Counted from the stretch's first letter, positions 1-9,186 are shown. The stretch is 64,000 nucleotides of DNA from Empedobacter sp036647415 (GCF_036647415.1 NZ_JAVXKG010000006.1:50769-114768), one strand, 5' to 3'. Made by a program: numbers and translations. Notes: generated by a model from the letters alone, not told the origin.

Positions 1-1445
1 TTTTTTACTTTTCTGTAACGTGTAATTTTTACTTCAGCTTCTGTGTTGTCGTAAGCAATAGACGTTTCGTTCCCTTTATCATCCAAAATAACCCAATCGT
101 CCGTTACCAAAGCAGTTGCTTTTTTAGAACGTTCTTTTTGTTTTGCCATTTCAGCTTCAAAACCAGCTTCATCAATTGTGAAACCGTGATCTTCTGCAAC
201 AATACGAGATAAATCTGCAGGGAAACCAAATGTGTCATACAATTCGAACACAACATCTCCAGGAATAATTTTAGAATCTCCTAATTGCTCAATGATTTGG
301 TTTAATCGATTTAATCCTTGTTCTATTGTACGTAAAAAAGAAGCTTCTTCTTCGCGAATAACTCCAGTTACAATTGTTTCTTGTTTTACTAATTCTGGGA
401 AAAAATCGCCCATTTCAGCTTTCAAAACTGGATATAATTGATAAATAAAAGGCTCTTTAAGTCCTAAGAAACGGTATCCGTAAGAAATTGCACGACGTAA
501 AATACGACGAATTACATAACCAGCTCCTGTATTTGATGGTAATTGACCATCTGCAATTGCAAATGCAACAGCGCGTAAATGGTCAACAATAACACGAATT
601 GCAATATCTGTTTTTTCTGCTGCTCCGTATTTTACTCCCGAAATTTCTTCTAATTTTTGAATTGTTGGTTGAAAAACATCTGTATCATAATTAGACGTTT
701 TTCCTTGTAAAACCATTGCTAAACGCTCAAATCCCATTCCTGTATCAATGTGACGAGCAGGTAAAGATTCTAAAGAACCGTCCGCTTTACGCTGATATTG
801 CATAAATACTAAGTTCCAAATCTCCACAACTTGTGGATGATCCATATTAACCAAAGATTTTCCGTCAACAGCTAAACGATCTGCTTCTGGACGAATATCT
901 ACGTGAATTTCAGAACATGGTCCACATGGTCCGATATCACCCATTTCCCAGAAATTATCTTTCTTATTTCCGAAAAGAATTCTATCCTCTGCAATATGTT
1001 GTTTCCAAAGTTCTAACGCTTCTTTATCCAAAGATGTTCCGTCGCCTTTATCTCCTTCAAAAACAGTTACGTAAATTTGATCTTTAGAAATTCCGTATTT
1101 TTCTGTCAACAATTCCCATGCCCAAGCAATAGCTTCAGTTTTGAAATAATCGCCAAAAGACCAGTTTCCTAACATCTCAAACATGGTGTGGTGATAAGTA
1201 TCTTTTCCTACATCATCCAAATCATTATGTTTACCAGAAACACGAAGACATTTTTGTGTATCCGCGATACGATTACTTTTTGGTGTTCCGTTTCCTAAAA
1301 AGTATTCTTTGAATTGTGCCATTCCCGAATTATTGAACATTAATGTCGGGTCATCTTTCAAAACAATTGGCGCTGAGTCTACAATTAAATGGCCTTTTGT
1401 TTCGAAAAAATGCAAAAATTCTTTTCTTATATCTTTGGAATTCAT
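1..1445 (-). CDS. alaS: Alanine--tRNA ligase, N-terminal part (cut by window edge)
   Basis: Attaches alanine to tRNA-Ala in the cytoplasm. The reverse strand reads from an ATG at 1445 to the window edge without a stop, giving about 481 codons of a protein that is usually about 870 residues. Visible class II synthetase features include MFNNSGMAQFKEYF, the GKHNDLDDVG stretch, TMFEMLGNWSFGDYF and the DIGPCGPCSEIH segment, all typical of the AlaRS catalytic domain. The editing and C-terminal domains lie outside the window. It diverges from the M23 peptidase gene, with 99 bp between the two start codons. Identity is secure; only the 3' end is missing. Confidence 0.97.
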   Translation of the reverse strand, partial: MNSKDIRKEFLHFFETKGHLIVDSAPIVLKDDPTLMFNNSGMAQFKEYFLGNGTPKSNRIADTQKCLRVSGKHNDLDDVGKDTYHHTMFEMLGNWSFGDYFKTEAIAWAWELLTEKYGISKDQIYVTVFEGDKGDGTSLDKEALELWKQHIAEDRILFGNKKDNFWEMGDIGPCGPCSEIHVDIRPEADRLAVDGKSLVNMDHPQVVEIWNLVFMQYQRKADGSLESLPARHIDTGMGFERLAMVLQGKTSNYDTDVFQPTIQKLEEISGVKYGAAEKTDIAIRVIVDHLRAVAFAIADGQLPSNTGAGYVIRRILRRAISYGYRFLGLKEPFIYQLYPVLKAEMGDFFPELVKQETIVTGVIREEEASFLRTIEQGLNRLNQIIEQLGDSKIIPGDVVFELYDTFGFPADLSRIVAEDHGFTIDEAGFEAEMAKQKERSKKATALVTDDWVILDDKGNETSIAYDNTEAEVKITRYRKVK

Positions 1446-1517
1446 CTATTTAAATTATTTTTATCATTTGATTAACACGTTAGCTCGCACAATATTCGTT
1501 ACTTTGCAAACGTTTTA

Positions 1518-1525
1518 CAAAGATA
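1518..1525 (-). promoter_or_regulatory. Putative -7 promoter element for alaS
   Basis: On the reverse strand this reads TATCTTTG, an exact match to the Bacteroidota -7 consensus TAnnTTTG. It would start transcription about 65 nt upstream of the alaS ATG. No clear -33 TTG is seen at the usual distance. Confidence 0.45.
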
Positions 1526-1544
1526 ATAAAAGGTTGGTTAAGTA

Positions 1545-2495
1545 ATGGAAAATAAAAACTATAAGTATAATTCTGTAAAATTTATAATGAGTTGGATGAA
1601 GAAAAGAATTCAGAAAACTTCTAAAACAGGATTATACGTACTACTTTTTTTGTGTCTATCGACAATTTCTGCAGGTATGATTGGTTATCATTTTAATGAT
1701 TCTGAATATTCACTTCGAGCAGGAAAATTTAAAAACAATGAAAGCAAATTATTAGCTGAATTGGAAAAGATGGAGAATGAAAATCAAGAATTACATAAAA
1801 AATTTAAAGAAGTTGAAGTTGCTTTAGAAGAAATTAAAGCAAAAGATCAGAATGTTTACCGTACAATTTATGATATGCGCGTTAGTGAGAACATAGATTC
1901 TGTGAACAGCGAAATAGATAATTATACAGCAGAAGATATTGAGAAATTGATTGATAAAATCGAGGCTGAATCAAAATCATTGAATGAGGTTTTACGTTCT
2001 GCAGGCGTTAAAGATGCAAATTTATCGTCAATGCCAGTATTAAAACCTGTTGCAGATAAATATGTAAATCGTTTGGCTTCTGGTTATGGAACTCGTTTTC
2101 ATCCGATACTTAAAGTAAACAAAATGCACAAAGGTTTAGATTTTGCAGCATCTACAGGTACGCCAATTTATGCAACTGGAGATGGTTCTGTAAAAGTTTC
2201 TGAATTTAATTCTGGTTACGGAAATATGGTTGTTTTGAAACATGGAAATGGTTACGAAAGTTTGTATGCACACATGTCGCGCGCAAAAGTTCGTAGTGGA
2301 CAAAATGTGAAACGTGGTGATGTAATAGGTTATGTAGGATCGACAGGATTGTCTACTGGAGCGCATTTGCATTATGAAATTCATAAAAATGGAGAAACCG
2401 TAGATCCTGTGATGTATTTTTATAATGATGTAGATCCAGATGATTTCATTAAAATTTATCAAAACTCTAAAAAAATGTCATTATCTTTGGATTAA
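1545..2495 (+). CDS. M23 family metallopeptidase (membrane-anchored murein endopeptidase)
   Basis: Probably cuts peptide cross-links of peptidoglycan in the periplasm. The 316-residue protein has a short cytoplasmic start, one membrane segment at about 28-48, a coiled coil at about 60-105 and a LytM/M23 domain at about 178-290. The zinc-binding pattern is complete: H195 and D199 in MHKGLDFA, and H274/H276 in GAHLHYEI, so the enzyme is likely active rather than an EnvC-like degenerate form. The layout of membrane segment, coiled coil and M23 domain resembles division-associated endopeptidases. The MerR gene begins 9 bp downstream, suggesting co-transcription. Confidence 0.93.
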   Translation: MENKNYKYNSVKFIMSWMKKRIQKTSKTGLYVLLFLCLSTISAGMIGYHFNDSEYSLRAGKFKNNESKLLAELEKMENENQELHKKFKEVEVALEEIKAKDQNVYRTIYDMRVSENIDSVNSEIDNYTAEDIEKLIDKIEAESKSLNEVLRSAGVKDANLSSMPVLKPVADKYVNRLASGYGTRFHPILKVNKMHKGLDFAASTGTPIYATGDGSVKVSEFNSGYGNMVVLKHGNGYESLYAHMSRAKVRSGQNVKRGDVIGYVGSTGLSTGAHLHYEIHKNGETVDPVMYFYNDVDPDDFIKIYQNSKKMSLSLD

Positions 2496-2504
2496 ACCCT
2501 GATA

Positions 2505-2873
2505 ATGAATGTAAACCTGCCAGATAAACTATATTACTCGATTGGCGAAGTTGCCAAAGCCTTTGATGTAAACGCATCGTTGATTCGCTTTTGGGAAAAA
2601 GAGTTTGAAATTATTCAACCCAAAAAGAATGCAAAAGGCAATAGATTGTTTACCAAAAATGATATTGATTGTTTCAAGAACATTTATTATTTGGTAAAAA
2701 TAAAAGGATATACGTTAGATGGCGCTAAACAAGCAATTGGTAAAAAGGGAATTATTACAACAAAAGAAGAAATAGATGTTGTAAAACGTCTTGAAAATAT
2801 AAAAGATGAACTCATCAAACTTAAAATGAGTTTTGAATCGGAAGAAATTTTAGAAAAAGATGAACTGAATTAA
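2505..2873 (+). CDS. MerR family transcriptional regulator
   Basis: A 122-residue DNA-binding protein with an N-terminal MerR winged helix: YYSIGEVAKAFDVNASLIRFW at about 10-30, followed by the wing and a second helix ending in GYTLDGAKQAIG near 80. The C-terminal part is a short coiled coil for dimerisation. No effector-binding domain or metal-binding cysteines are present, so it is of the short, ligand-independent type. It lies directly behind the M23 peptidase gene and probably shares its transcript. Its target is unknown from the sequence. Confidence 0.9.
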   Translation: MNVNLPDKLYYSIGEVAKAFDVNASLIRFWEKEFEIIQPKKNAKGNRLFTKNDIDCFKNIYYLVKIKGYTLDGAKQAIGKKGIITTKEEIDVVKRLENIKDELIKLKMSFESEEILEKDELN

Positions 2874-2888
2874 GTTCATCTTTTTTTT
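2859..2888. terminator. Bidirectional terminator between MerR gene and 2894 gene
   Basis: GATGAACT, a 6-nt loop and AGTTCATC form an 8-bp stem followed by eight T on the + strand and preceded by an A-run. It can stop both converging transcripts. The stem overlaps the last codons and stop of the MerR gene. Confidence 0.85.
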
Positions 2889-2893
2889 GTTTT

Positions 2894-3259
2894 TTAATAA
2901 TAGTGTTTTGAAAAATCTCGAAAAATAAGTCTAAGTTTTTCACTCAGTAATTTTTCTATTTTTTGTCTTTTTAAGTTTTCAGATGTGTATAAAATTTCTA
3001 AAACTCCTACTTTAACAATATTTAGTATTTCTAGATTATTACTTTCTCCAAGATGATTAATGAACTTAAAAGAATTATCTATAAATTTATTTGATTGAGA
3101 TTGTTCTATTTCATCAATTAATGACAAAGTAAATTCGTTCATGAAAAAATAAATACCATCCTCATTATTTTTCTCATTAGAATATTCAGGAACCATTTCA
3201 TAAAGTTTATCTTTAATCATTTTAGATATAATGTTATCTAGTTCTTCAAAATTATTCAT
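2894..3259 (-). CDS. Hypothetical protein, 121 aa
   Basis: Not recognised. The protein is acidic in its first half, has no signal peptide or membrane segment, and looks mostly helical, with a basic C-terminus ending near KLRLIFRDFSKHYY. It starts at an ATG at 3259, lies 11 bp after the DoxX-like gene on the same strand and converges on the MerR gene, with a shared terminator between them. Codon use is as AT-rich as its neighbours. Likely a genuine cytoplasmic protein because of the intact frame and tight coupling to the upstream gene; function unknown. Confidence 0.65.
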   Translation of the reverse strand: MNNFEELDNIISKMIKDKLYEMVPEYSNEKNNEDGIYFFMNEFTLSLIDEIEQSQSNKFIDNSFKFINHLGESNNLEILNIVKVGVLEILYTSENLKRQKIEKLLSEKLRLIFRDFSKHYY

Positions 3260-3270
3260 CTTTTTTTTGT

Positions 3271-3771
3271 TTATAAAAAGTTAGTTTCTATTAATTTAAA
3301 TCCAACTGCAAATAGTAAACTAAGAACAATTAAAAGCCAATTTGGTTTTATTTTAGTTTTAACTTCAAATAATTTTGAAAATATTTCAACAACTTTTTTT
3401 CGATCAATTAATAAAATGATAAAAATTAAGATTTGATAAAATATGGAAGAATTTAGTGCGGAAATTTCATAGAAATAATCTTGTAAAATAATGTTTACTA
3501 AAATTGTAGTTAATAATAAACAAGCAAAAATTCTGGTACGGTTAAATAATAAACCAATTGCACCAATTATTTCAAAAACTCCAATTATTATAGGATAAGT
3601 CTTTGTGTAGCTATAGAAATTCCACATCAACTTATGCCCTTCTGATAGATTATTTACAGAATTATTTATTTCCATGAACTGAAAAGGTTTTATAATTCCA
3701 TAAACAAACATAGAAGTTGAAACAATAAATATTACAGTCCAATAAATAATATAGAGTACTTTATTTTGCAT
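3271..3771 (-). CDS. DoxX-like integral membrane protein
   Basis: A 166-residue protein with four hydrophobic segments at about 5-27, 58-76, 82-130 (two adjacent) and 142-162. The arrangement, with a PIIIGVFEIIGAIGLLFNRTR stretch in the second segment, resembles the DoxX/DoxD-like family, whose members are small four-helix inner-membrane proteins often linked to redox stress or terminal oxidases. No catalytic residue can be pointed to. It precedes the 121-aa gene in a two-gene leftward unit and diverges from dnaE. Family assignment is by pattern only; substrate unknown. Confidence 0.65.
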   Translation of the reverse strand: MQNKVLYIIYWTVIFIVSTSMFVYGIIKPFQFMEINNSVNNLSEGHKLMWNFYSYTKTYPIIIGVFEIIGAIGLLFNRTRIFACLLLTTILVNIILQDYFYEISALNSSIFYQILIFIILLIDRKKVVEIFSKLFEVKTKIKPNWLLIVLSLLFAVGFKLIETNFL

Positions 3772-3895
3772 AAATCAATTAGTTGATTTAAATGTACTAA
3801 TTATAAAATAGATTTTAAGACGATTTTTTCTTAACTTATCATAAGAAAATCTTCTGCTAAGATTTCGTAAATTTACAGATTCAAACGAAAATTCA

Positions 3896-6800
3896 ATGTA
3901 CTTAATATACGATACAGAAACGACTGGTCTTCCGAAAAATTGGAATGCGCCTATTTCGGATTCGGACAATTGGCCACGATGTATACAAATTGCATGGCAA
4001 TTGCACGACGAAATGGGACAATTAATCGAGCATCAAGATTATTTGGTTCGTCCAGATGGTTTTGATATTCCTTATGATTCGGAACGTATTCACGGAATTT
4101 CGACAGATTTAGCAACCGAAAAAGGTATTCCTCTGAAAGAAGTTTTAGATAAATTTTCTGAAGCTTTAGGAAAAGCTAAATTTATTGTTGGTCAAAATCT
4201 TGGTTTCGACATCAATATTATGGGAGCAGAATTTTATCGTTTGAATTATGAAAATAATTTAACAGAAATTCCTGTTTTAGATACCTGTACAGAAATTACA
4301 GCAGGTTTATTAAAACTTCCTGGTGGTCGTGGTGGTCGTTATAAATTGCCTACGTTAACAGAATTACATCAGTATTTATTTCAAGTTCCGTTTGGCGAAG
4401 CGCACAATGCAACAGCCGATGTGGAGGCGACTACGCGTTGTTTTTTTGAATTGATTCGTACCAAAATTTTCACGAAACAAGAATTAAATGTTGAGGATGA
4501 TTATTTTGTTCGATTTAATGAAATCAATCAAACCAATATTCAGCCAGTTGGCTTAAATCACATCAATCTTAAAAAAGCTTCTGAAGAAATTGCAAAAGCA
4601 AAAATAAAAGAAGGAGGTGATGATGAAATTGTAGAAATTTCTGATGAAGTTTTAGCGCAATTTAAAAAAGCACAATTTGCACATTTACACAATCATTCTC
4701 AGTTTTCTATTTTACAATCTACTATTTCAGTTAATGATTTGGTGAAAGCTGCGGCAAAAAATAAAATGTCTGCTGTGGCAATTTCCGATCATGGAAATAT
4801 GATGGGTGCATTTCATTTTAACGCTGCTGTACAAAATCACAACAAGGCTGCAAAATCAAAAAATGAAGAACTAATAGAAGAAGGAAAAGAGCCGACAGAA
4901 GTTGTTATAAAACCAATTATTGGTTCAGAATTTTTTGTTTGCGAAAATCATTTAGATAAATCAAAAAAAGATAATGGTTATCAAATCGTTGTTTTTGCAA
5001 AAAATAAAAATGGTTATCATCATTTAGCAAAAATGGCGTCGAAGGCATATACAGAAGGTTTTTATTATGTGCCACGAATTGATAAAGCGATTATCGAAGA
5101 ATATAAAGAAGATTTAGTTATTTTATCAGGAAATCTTCAAGGAGAAATTCCGAATAAAATTTTAAATCTTGGAGAAAAACAAGCCGAAGAAGCTTTGCTT
5201 TGGTGGAAAGAGCAATTTGGCGAAGATTTTTATATTGAATTAATGCGTCATGGTCAAGAAGATGAAGATCGTGTAAATCAGACTTTGATAGCATTTGCGC
5301 GTAAACATGATGTAAAAATTGTGGCGACAAATAACACGTATTATATCAATCAAGACGATTCTAATGCACACGATATTTTGTTGTGTGTTCGCGATGCCGA
5401 AAAGCAATCTACACCAATTGGTCGAGGTCGCGGATTTCGTTTTGGTTTACCAAATCAAGAGTATTATTTTAAGTCAGAAACAGAAATGAAACACTTGTTT
5501 CAAGATGTGCCTGATGCAATTATTAATATTCAAGAAATTATAGACAAGGTGGAAGAATACACGCTTTATCGTGATGTATTACTTCCAAAATTTGATATTC
5601 CAGCAGAATTTATCAATCATGAAGATGATTTAGATGGAGGAAAACGAGGCGAAAATGCTTATCTAAAACATTTAACATACGAAGGTGCAAAAAAGCGTTA
5701 TCCAGAATTAACAGACGAAATAAAAGAACGTTTAGATTTTGAATTAATAACAATAGAAAAAACAGGTTATCCGGGTTATTTCTTGATTGTGCAAGATTTT
5801 ATTGCAGCAGCACGCTCTATGGATGTTTCTGTAGGTCCAGGACGTGGATCAGCAGCGGGTTCTGCAGTTGCGTACTGTTTGTGGATTACCAATTTAGATC
5901 CTATTAAATATGATTTACTTTTTGAACGTTTCTTAAATCCAGATCGTGTTTCCATGCCCGATATTGATATCGATTTTGATGATGAAGGTCGATCTTTGGT
6001 AATGGATTATGTGATTGATAAATATGGAGCAAGCCAAGTGGCACAGATCATTACGTATGGTACAATGGCGGCAAAATCTTCTATAAAAGATACTGCGCGT
6101 GTTTTGGATTTACCATTGTTTGATGCTAATCGTGTTGCAGGTTTAATTCCAAATATGAAATTGGCGAAAATCTTCAATTTAGACGAAGATGTTCTAAAAA
6201 AATCATTGAAACCCGAAGAGTTTGATTCGGTAAGTGAATTGAAGCGATTATCGCATGGAAATGATTTAGCAGCAGAAACTATTCAGCAAGCAAAAATATT
6301 AGAAGGTTCTCTTCGTAACACGGGTATTCATGCGTGTGGAGTGATTATTACACCAGATGATATTACGAATTATGTACCAGTTACAACGGCGAAAGATTCA
6401 GATTTATATGTCACGCAATTTGATAACTCGGTTGCAGAAAGTGCTGGATTATTGAAGATGGATTTCTTGGGATTAAAAACATTAACCTTAATCAAAGATA
6501 CTGTCAAATTAGTAAAAGCCAGAACAGGAATTGAGATTGATCCAGATGCGCTTCCAATTGATGATGAGAAAACGTACGAGCTTTTTCAACGTGGTGAAAC
6601 AGTAGGAGTTTTTCAGTACGAATCTGCCGGAATGCAGAAATACATGAAAGATCTTCGACCAACAGTTTTTGGAGATTTAATTGCCATGAATGCTCTTTAT
6701 CGTCCCGGTCCTATCGAATATATTCCGTCTTTTGTTCGCCGTAAAAATGGTGAAGAACCGATAAAATATGATTTGGATGCGATGGAAGAATATTTGTCTG

Positions 6801-8299
6801 AAACTTACGGAATTACCGTTTATCAGGAGCAAGTAATGTTACTTTCGCAAAAATTAGCAGGTTTCTCAAAAGGTGATGCCGATGTTTTGCGTAAAGCGAT
6901 GGGTAAAAAGCAAAAAGAAGTTTTGGATAAAATGAAACCAAAATTTGTAGAACAAGCTGCAGAAAAAGGTCATGATCCTAAAGTTTTAGATAAAATTTGG
7001 AAAGATTGGGAAGCCTTTGCATCCTACGCTTTCAATAAATCTCACTCAACATGTTATGCGTGGATTGCCTATCAAACCGCTTATCTTAAAGCGCATTATC
7101 CTGCCGAATATATGGCTGCGGTGCTTTCTAATAACATGAATGATATAAAGCAAGTTACATTTTTTATGGAAGAATGTAAACGTATGGGATTAGCTGTTTT
7201 GGGACCAGATATTAACGAGTCGATCACAAAGTTTAATGTGAACGAAAATTACGAAATTCGTTTCGGAATGGGCGCTATAAAAGGTGTTGGACATGCAGCC
7301 GTTAATTCAATTATTTCTGAGCGAGAAGAAAATGGTCCGTTCAAAGATATTTATGATCTTGTAAAACGTGTTGATTTAAGAACTGTCAACAAAAAAACGA
7401 TAGAAAATTTAGTTTTAGCTGGTGGTTTTGACCGTTTTGAATTTCATCGTGGACGTTATTTTTTCATCGATAATACAACGACAAATTTGGAAAAATTAAT
7501 CAAATATGGCGCAAATTATCAAGAACAAAAAAACTCATCTCAAACCTCTTTATTTGGAGGATTTGGTGACGATGAAAGTTCTATAGATGACGTAGTTCCA
7601 ATTCTTCCAGATTGTGAAAACTGGAATATGTTGCAACTTTTATCAAAAGAAAAAGAAGTTGTCGGAATTTATATTTCGTCGCATCCTTTGGATGAATTTA
7701 AACATGAAACTCGTTTGGTTTCTAATATGACAATTTCAGATTTAAAAGATAACGAAGATAAATATGTCGGAAAAGATATCTCTTTAGCAGGAATGATGAC
7801 GAATATACAACATCGTATTGCCAAGAATGGAAATGAGTTTGGTAGTTTTACTTTTAGCGATTATACAGACACGTATGACATCGTTTTATTTGGAGAAGAT
7901 TATCTGAAATACCGTCATTTTTTACAAGAAAATATGTTCTTAAACCTTCGTATTAATTTTAATAAACGAGAGTTTAAAGACAAAGAAGGTAATGTAACAA
8001 GTAGTCGAATGTTTACGAAGATTGTGAAAATGCAATTGTTAAGTGAAGTGATCGAAAATCAATCAGATAAGATTACGGTTAATATTGAAATAAATGAATT
8101 TACTGAAAATATTTTCAGTAAATTGTCCGAAATTATATTCAAATATCAAGGCGAAAAACCATTGAAATTAAAATTAATTGATTCAATCGAACAATTAAAT
8201 AATGTTGATTTTGTAGCCAATAAAATTCGTGTAAATATTTGTCGAGATTTGTTAAAAGAATTAGATCAATTACAAGAAATATCATTTAAACTGAATTAA
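3896..8299 (+). CDS. dnaE: DNA polymerase III subunit alpha with N-terminal 3'-5' exonuclease domain
   Basis: Replicative DNA polymerase, 1467 residues, against about 1160 for E. coli DnaE. Residues 1-190 form a DnaQ-like DEDDh exonuclease: YDTETTG (D6, E8) and the late HNATADVE motif. A PHP domain follows, with HLHNHS at 263-268. The polymerase core has VGPGRGSAAGS and the catalytic PDIDIDF (D689, D691), and the C-terminal part carries the OB-fold region. The exonuclease lies before the PHP domain, unlike PolC, where it is inserted within it. This suggests proofreading in cis. The start ATG at 3896 places the exonuclease strand at residues 2-8 and so fits well. It is monocistronic and rightward. 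Confidence 0.97.
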   Translation: MYLIYDTETTGLPKNWNAPISDSDNWPRCIQIAWQLHDEMGQLIEHQDYLVRPDGFDIPYDSERIHGISTDLATEKGIPLKEVLDKFSEALGKAKFIVGQNLGFDINIMGAEFYRLNYENNLTEIPVLDTCTEITAGLLKLPGGRGGRYKLPTLTELHQYLFQVPFGEAHNATADVEATTRCFFELIRTKIFTKQELNVEDDYFVRFNEINQTNIQPVGLNHINLKKASEEIAKAKIKEGGDDEIVEISDEVLAQFKKAQFAHLHNHSQFSILQSTISVNDLVKAAAKNKMSAVAISDHGNMMGAFHFNAAVQNHNKAAKSKNEELIEEGKEPTEVVIKPIIGSEFFVCENHLDKSKKDNGYQIVVFAKNKNGYHHLAKMASKAYTEGFYYVPRIDKAIIEEYKEDLVILSGNLQGEIPNKILNLGEKQAEEALLWWKEQFGEDFYIELMRHGQEDEDRVNQTLIAFARKHDVKIVATNNTYYINQDDSNAHDILLCVRDAEKQSTPIGRGRGFRFGLPNQEYYFKSETEMKHLFQDVPDAIINIQEIIDKVEEYTLYRDVLLPKFDIPAEFINHEDDLDGGKRGENAYLKHLTYEGAKKRYPELTDEIKERLDFELITIEKTGYPGYFLIVQDFIAAARSMDVSVGPGRGSAAGSAVAYCLWITNLDPIKYDLLFERFLNPDRVSMPDIDIDFDDEGRSLVMDYVIDKYGASQVAQIITYGTMAAKSSIKDTARVLDLPLFDANRVAGLIPNMKLAKIFNLDEDVLKKSLKPEEFDSVSELKRLSHGNDLAAETIQQAKILEGSLRNTGIHACGVIITPDDITNYVPVTTAKDSDLYVTQFDNSVAESAGLLKMDFLGLKTLTLIKDTVKLVKARTGIEIDPDALPIDDEKTYELFQRGETVGVFQYESAGMQKYMKDLRPTVFGDLIAMNALYRPGPIEYIPSFVRRKNGEEPIKYDLDAMEEYLSETYGITVYQEQVMLLSQKLAGFSKGDADVLRKAMGKKQKEVLDKMKPKFVEQAAEKGHDPKVLDKIWKDWEAFASYAFNKSHSTCYAWIAYQTAYLKAHYPAEYMAAVLSNNMNDIKQVTFFMEECKRMGLAVLGPDINESITKFNVNENYEIRFGMGAIKGVGHAAVNSIISEREENGPFKDIYDLVKRVDLRTVNKKTIENLVLAGGFDRFEFHRGRYFFIDNTTTNLEKLIKYGANYQEQKNSSQTSLFGGFGDDESSIDDVVPILPDCENWNMLQLLSKEKEVVGIYISSHPLDEFKHETRLVSNMTISDLKDNEDKYVGKDISLAGMMTNIQHRIAKNGNEFGSFTFSDYTDTYDIVLFGEDYLKYRHFLQENMFLNLRINFNKREFKDKEGNVTSSRMFTKIVKMQLLSEVIENQSDKITVNIEINEFTENIFSKLSEIIFKYQGEKPLKLKLIDSIEQLNNVDFVANKIRVNICRDLLKELDQLQEISFKLN

Positions 8300-8368
8300 T
8301 TATATGTTTAATCTATTCGAGAATTGAGAGATTATATCAAACGAATTTTTAAAAAATGAATTTTTGTG

Positions 8369-8376
8369 TAGATTTG
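8369..8376 (+). promoter_or_regulatory. -7 promoter element of trxA
   Basis: TAGATTTG matches TAnnTTTG and lies 32 bp before the trxA ATG. No convincing -33 TTG is seen. Confidence 0.55.
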
Positions 8377-8408
8377 TAAAATTATTAGATAGATAAAAAT
8401 AAAAAATT

Positions 8409-8726
8409 ATGGCATTAGAAGTAACAGACGCATCATTTGCATCAGATATTATCGAGTCTGGAAAACCAGCAATGGTAGATTTTTGGGCTGTATGGTGTGG
8501 TCCATGTAGAATGGTAGGTCCAGTTGTGGAAGAGCTAGCTGCAGAATACCAAGGTAAAGCAGTTGTAGGTAAAGTAGATGTAGATACAAACCAAGAAATT
8601 GCAGCGAAATACGGAATTCGTAATATTCCTACAATTTTATTCTTCAAAGATGGAGAAGTGGTAGACAAAGTTGTTGGTGTTGTACCAAAAGAACAATTAC
8701 AAGAAAAATTAAACGCGATTTTATAA
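8409..8726 (+). CDS. trxA: Thioredoxin
   Basis: A 105-residue cytoplasmic thiol-disulfide reductant of normal family length. The active site WCGPC is at residues 29-33, the cis-proline lies in IRNIPTILFF, and the glycine pair near the C-terminus is in KVVGVVPKEQL. No signal peptide is present, which separates it from periplasmic thioredoxin-like proteins. It lies 109 bp after dnaE with its own -7 element and is followed by a strong terminator, so it is likely transcribed alone. Confidence 0.97.
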   Translation: MALEVTDASFASDIIESGKPAMVDFWAVWCGPCRMVGPVVEELAAEYQGKAVVGKVDVDTNQEIAAKYGIRNIPTILFFKDGEVVDKVVGVVPKEQLQEKLNAIL

Positions 8727-8757
8727 TCATTTTAAATCGTTGATTTTGAAATAAAAG

Positions 8758-8790
8758 AATCTCGGATGTGAAATTTCCGAGATTTTTTTT
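8758..8790 (+). terminator. Rho-independent terminator after trxA
   Basis: AATCTCGGA and TCCGAGATT form a 9-bp stem with a 9-nt loop, followed by a run of T. Confidence 0.88.
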
Positions 8791-8822
8791 GAAAAAAGTT
8801 TAGGAAAGTTCAGAATTACATC

Positions 8823-8830
8823 TATATTTG
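8823..8830 (+). promoter_or_regulatory. -7 promoter element for the tRNA-Asp genes
   Basis: TATATTTG is an exact -7 consensus 24 bp before the first tRNA-Asp, as expected for a stable RNA promoter in this phylum. Confidence 0.6.
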
Positions 8831-8854
8831 CAATCCGAAAACAATACGTTTTTT

Positions 8855-8928
8855 GATCCGGTAGTTCAGCTGGTTAGAATACTTGCCTGTCACGCAAGTG
8901 GTCGCGGGTTCGAATCCCGTCCGGATCG
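8855..8928 (+). tRNA. tRNA-Asp (anticodon GTC)
   Basis: A 74-nt cloverleaf. The acceptor GATCCGG pairs with CCGGATC at 8921-8927, the D arm is GTTCAGCTGGTTAGAAT, the anticodon loop is CTGTCAC with stem CTTGC/GCAAG, and the T arm is GCGGGTTCGAATCCCGT. The anticodon GTC reads Asp codons. CCA is not encoded. Confidence 0.97.
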
Positions 8929-8971
8929 CAAAAAGTTCGTTCTTTAACAATATATATTTTTTATAATTTCT

Positions 8972-9145
8972 GATCCGGTAGTTCAGCTGGTTAGAATACT
9001 TGCCTGTCACGCAAGTGGTCGCGGGNNNNNNNNNNNNNNNNNNNNNNNNNNNNNNNNNNNNNNNNNNNNNNNNNNNNNNNNNNNNNNNNNNNNNNNNNNN
9101 NNNNNNNNNNNNNNNNNNNNNNNNNTTCGAATCCCGTCCGGATCG
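8972..9145 (+). tRNA. tRNA-Asp (GTC), second copy interrupted by an assembly gap
   Basis: The first 54 nt (8972-9025) are identical to the first tRNA-Asp up to GCGGG of the T arm, and the last 20 nt (9126-9145) are its exact 3' end. The 100 N between them are inside the gene. Removing the Ns gives one perfect 74-nt tRNA, so this is either one gene with a false gap or the edges of two copies with more collapsed repeat units between them. The spacing from the first copy is 117 bp. Confidence 0.8.
9026..9125. other. Assembly gap of exactly 100 N
   Basis: One hundred undetermined bases, a conventional placeholder for a gap of unknown length. It falls inside a tandem tRNA repeat, the usual place for a short-read assembly to break. 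Confidence 0.99.
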
Positions 9146-9156
9146 CCAACTTTTAT

Positions 9157-9186
9157 AGCTTCACAATTTTGTGAAGCTTTTTTTTT
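9157..9186 (+). terminator. Terminator after tRNA-Asp
   Basis: AGCTTCAC, loop AATTTT, GTGAAGCT, then nine T. It begins 12 bp after the tRNA 3' end. Confidence 0.9.

Noticed and set aside
8822..9010. Open frames across the tRNA-Asp genes
   Set aside because: They translate tRNA sequence and Ns and are not coding.
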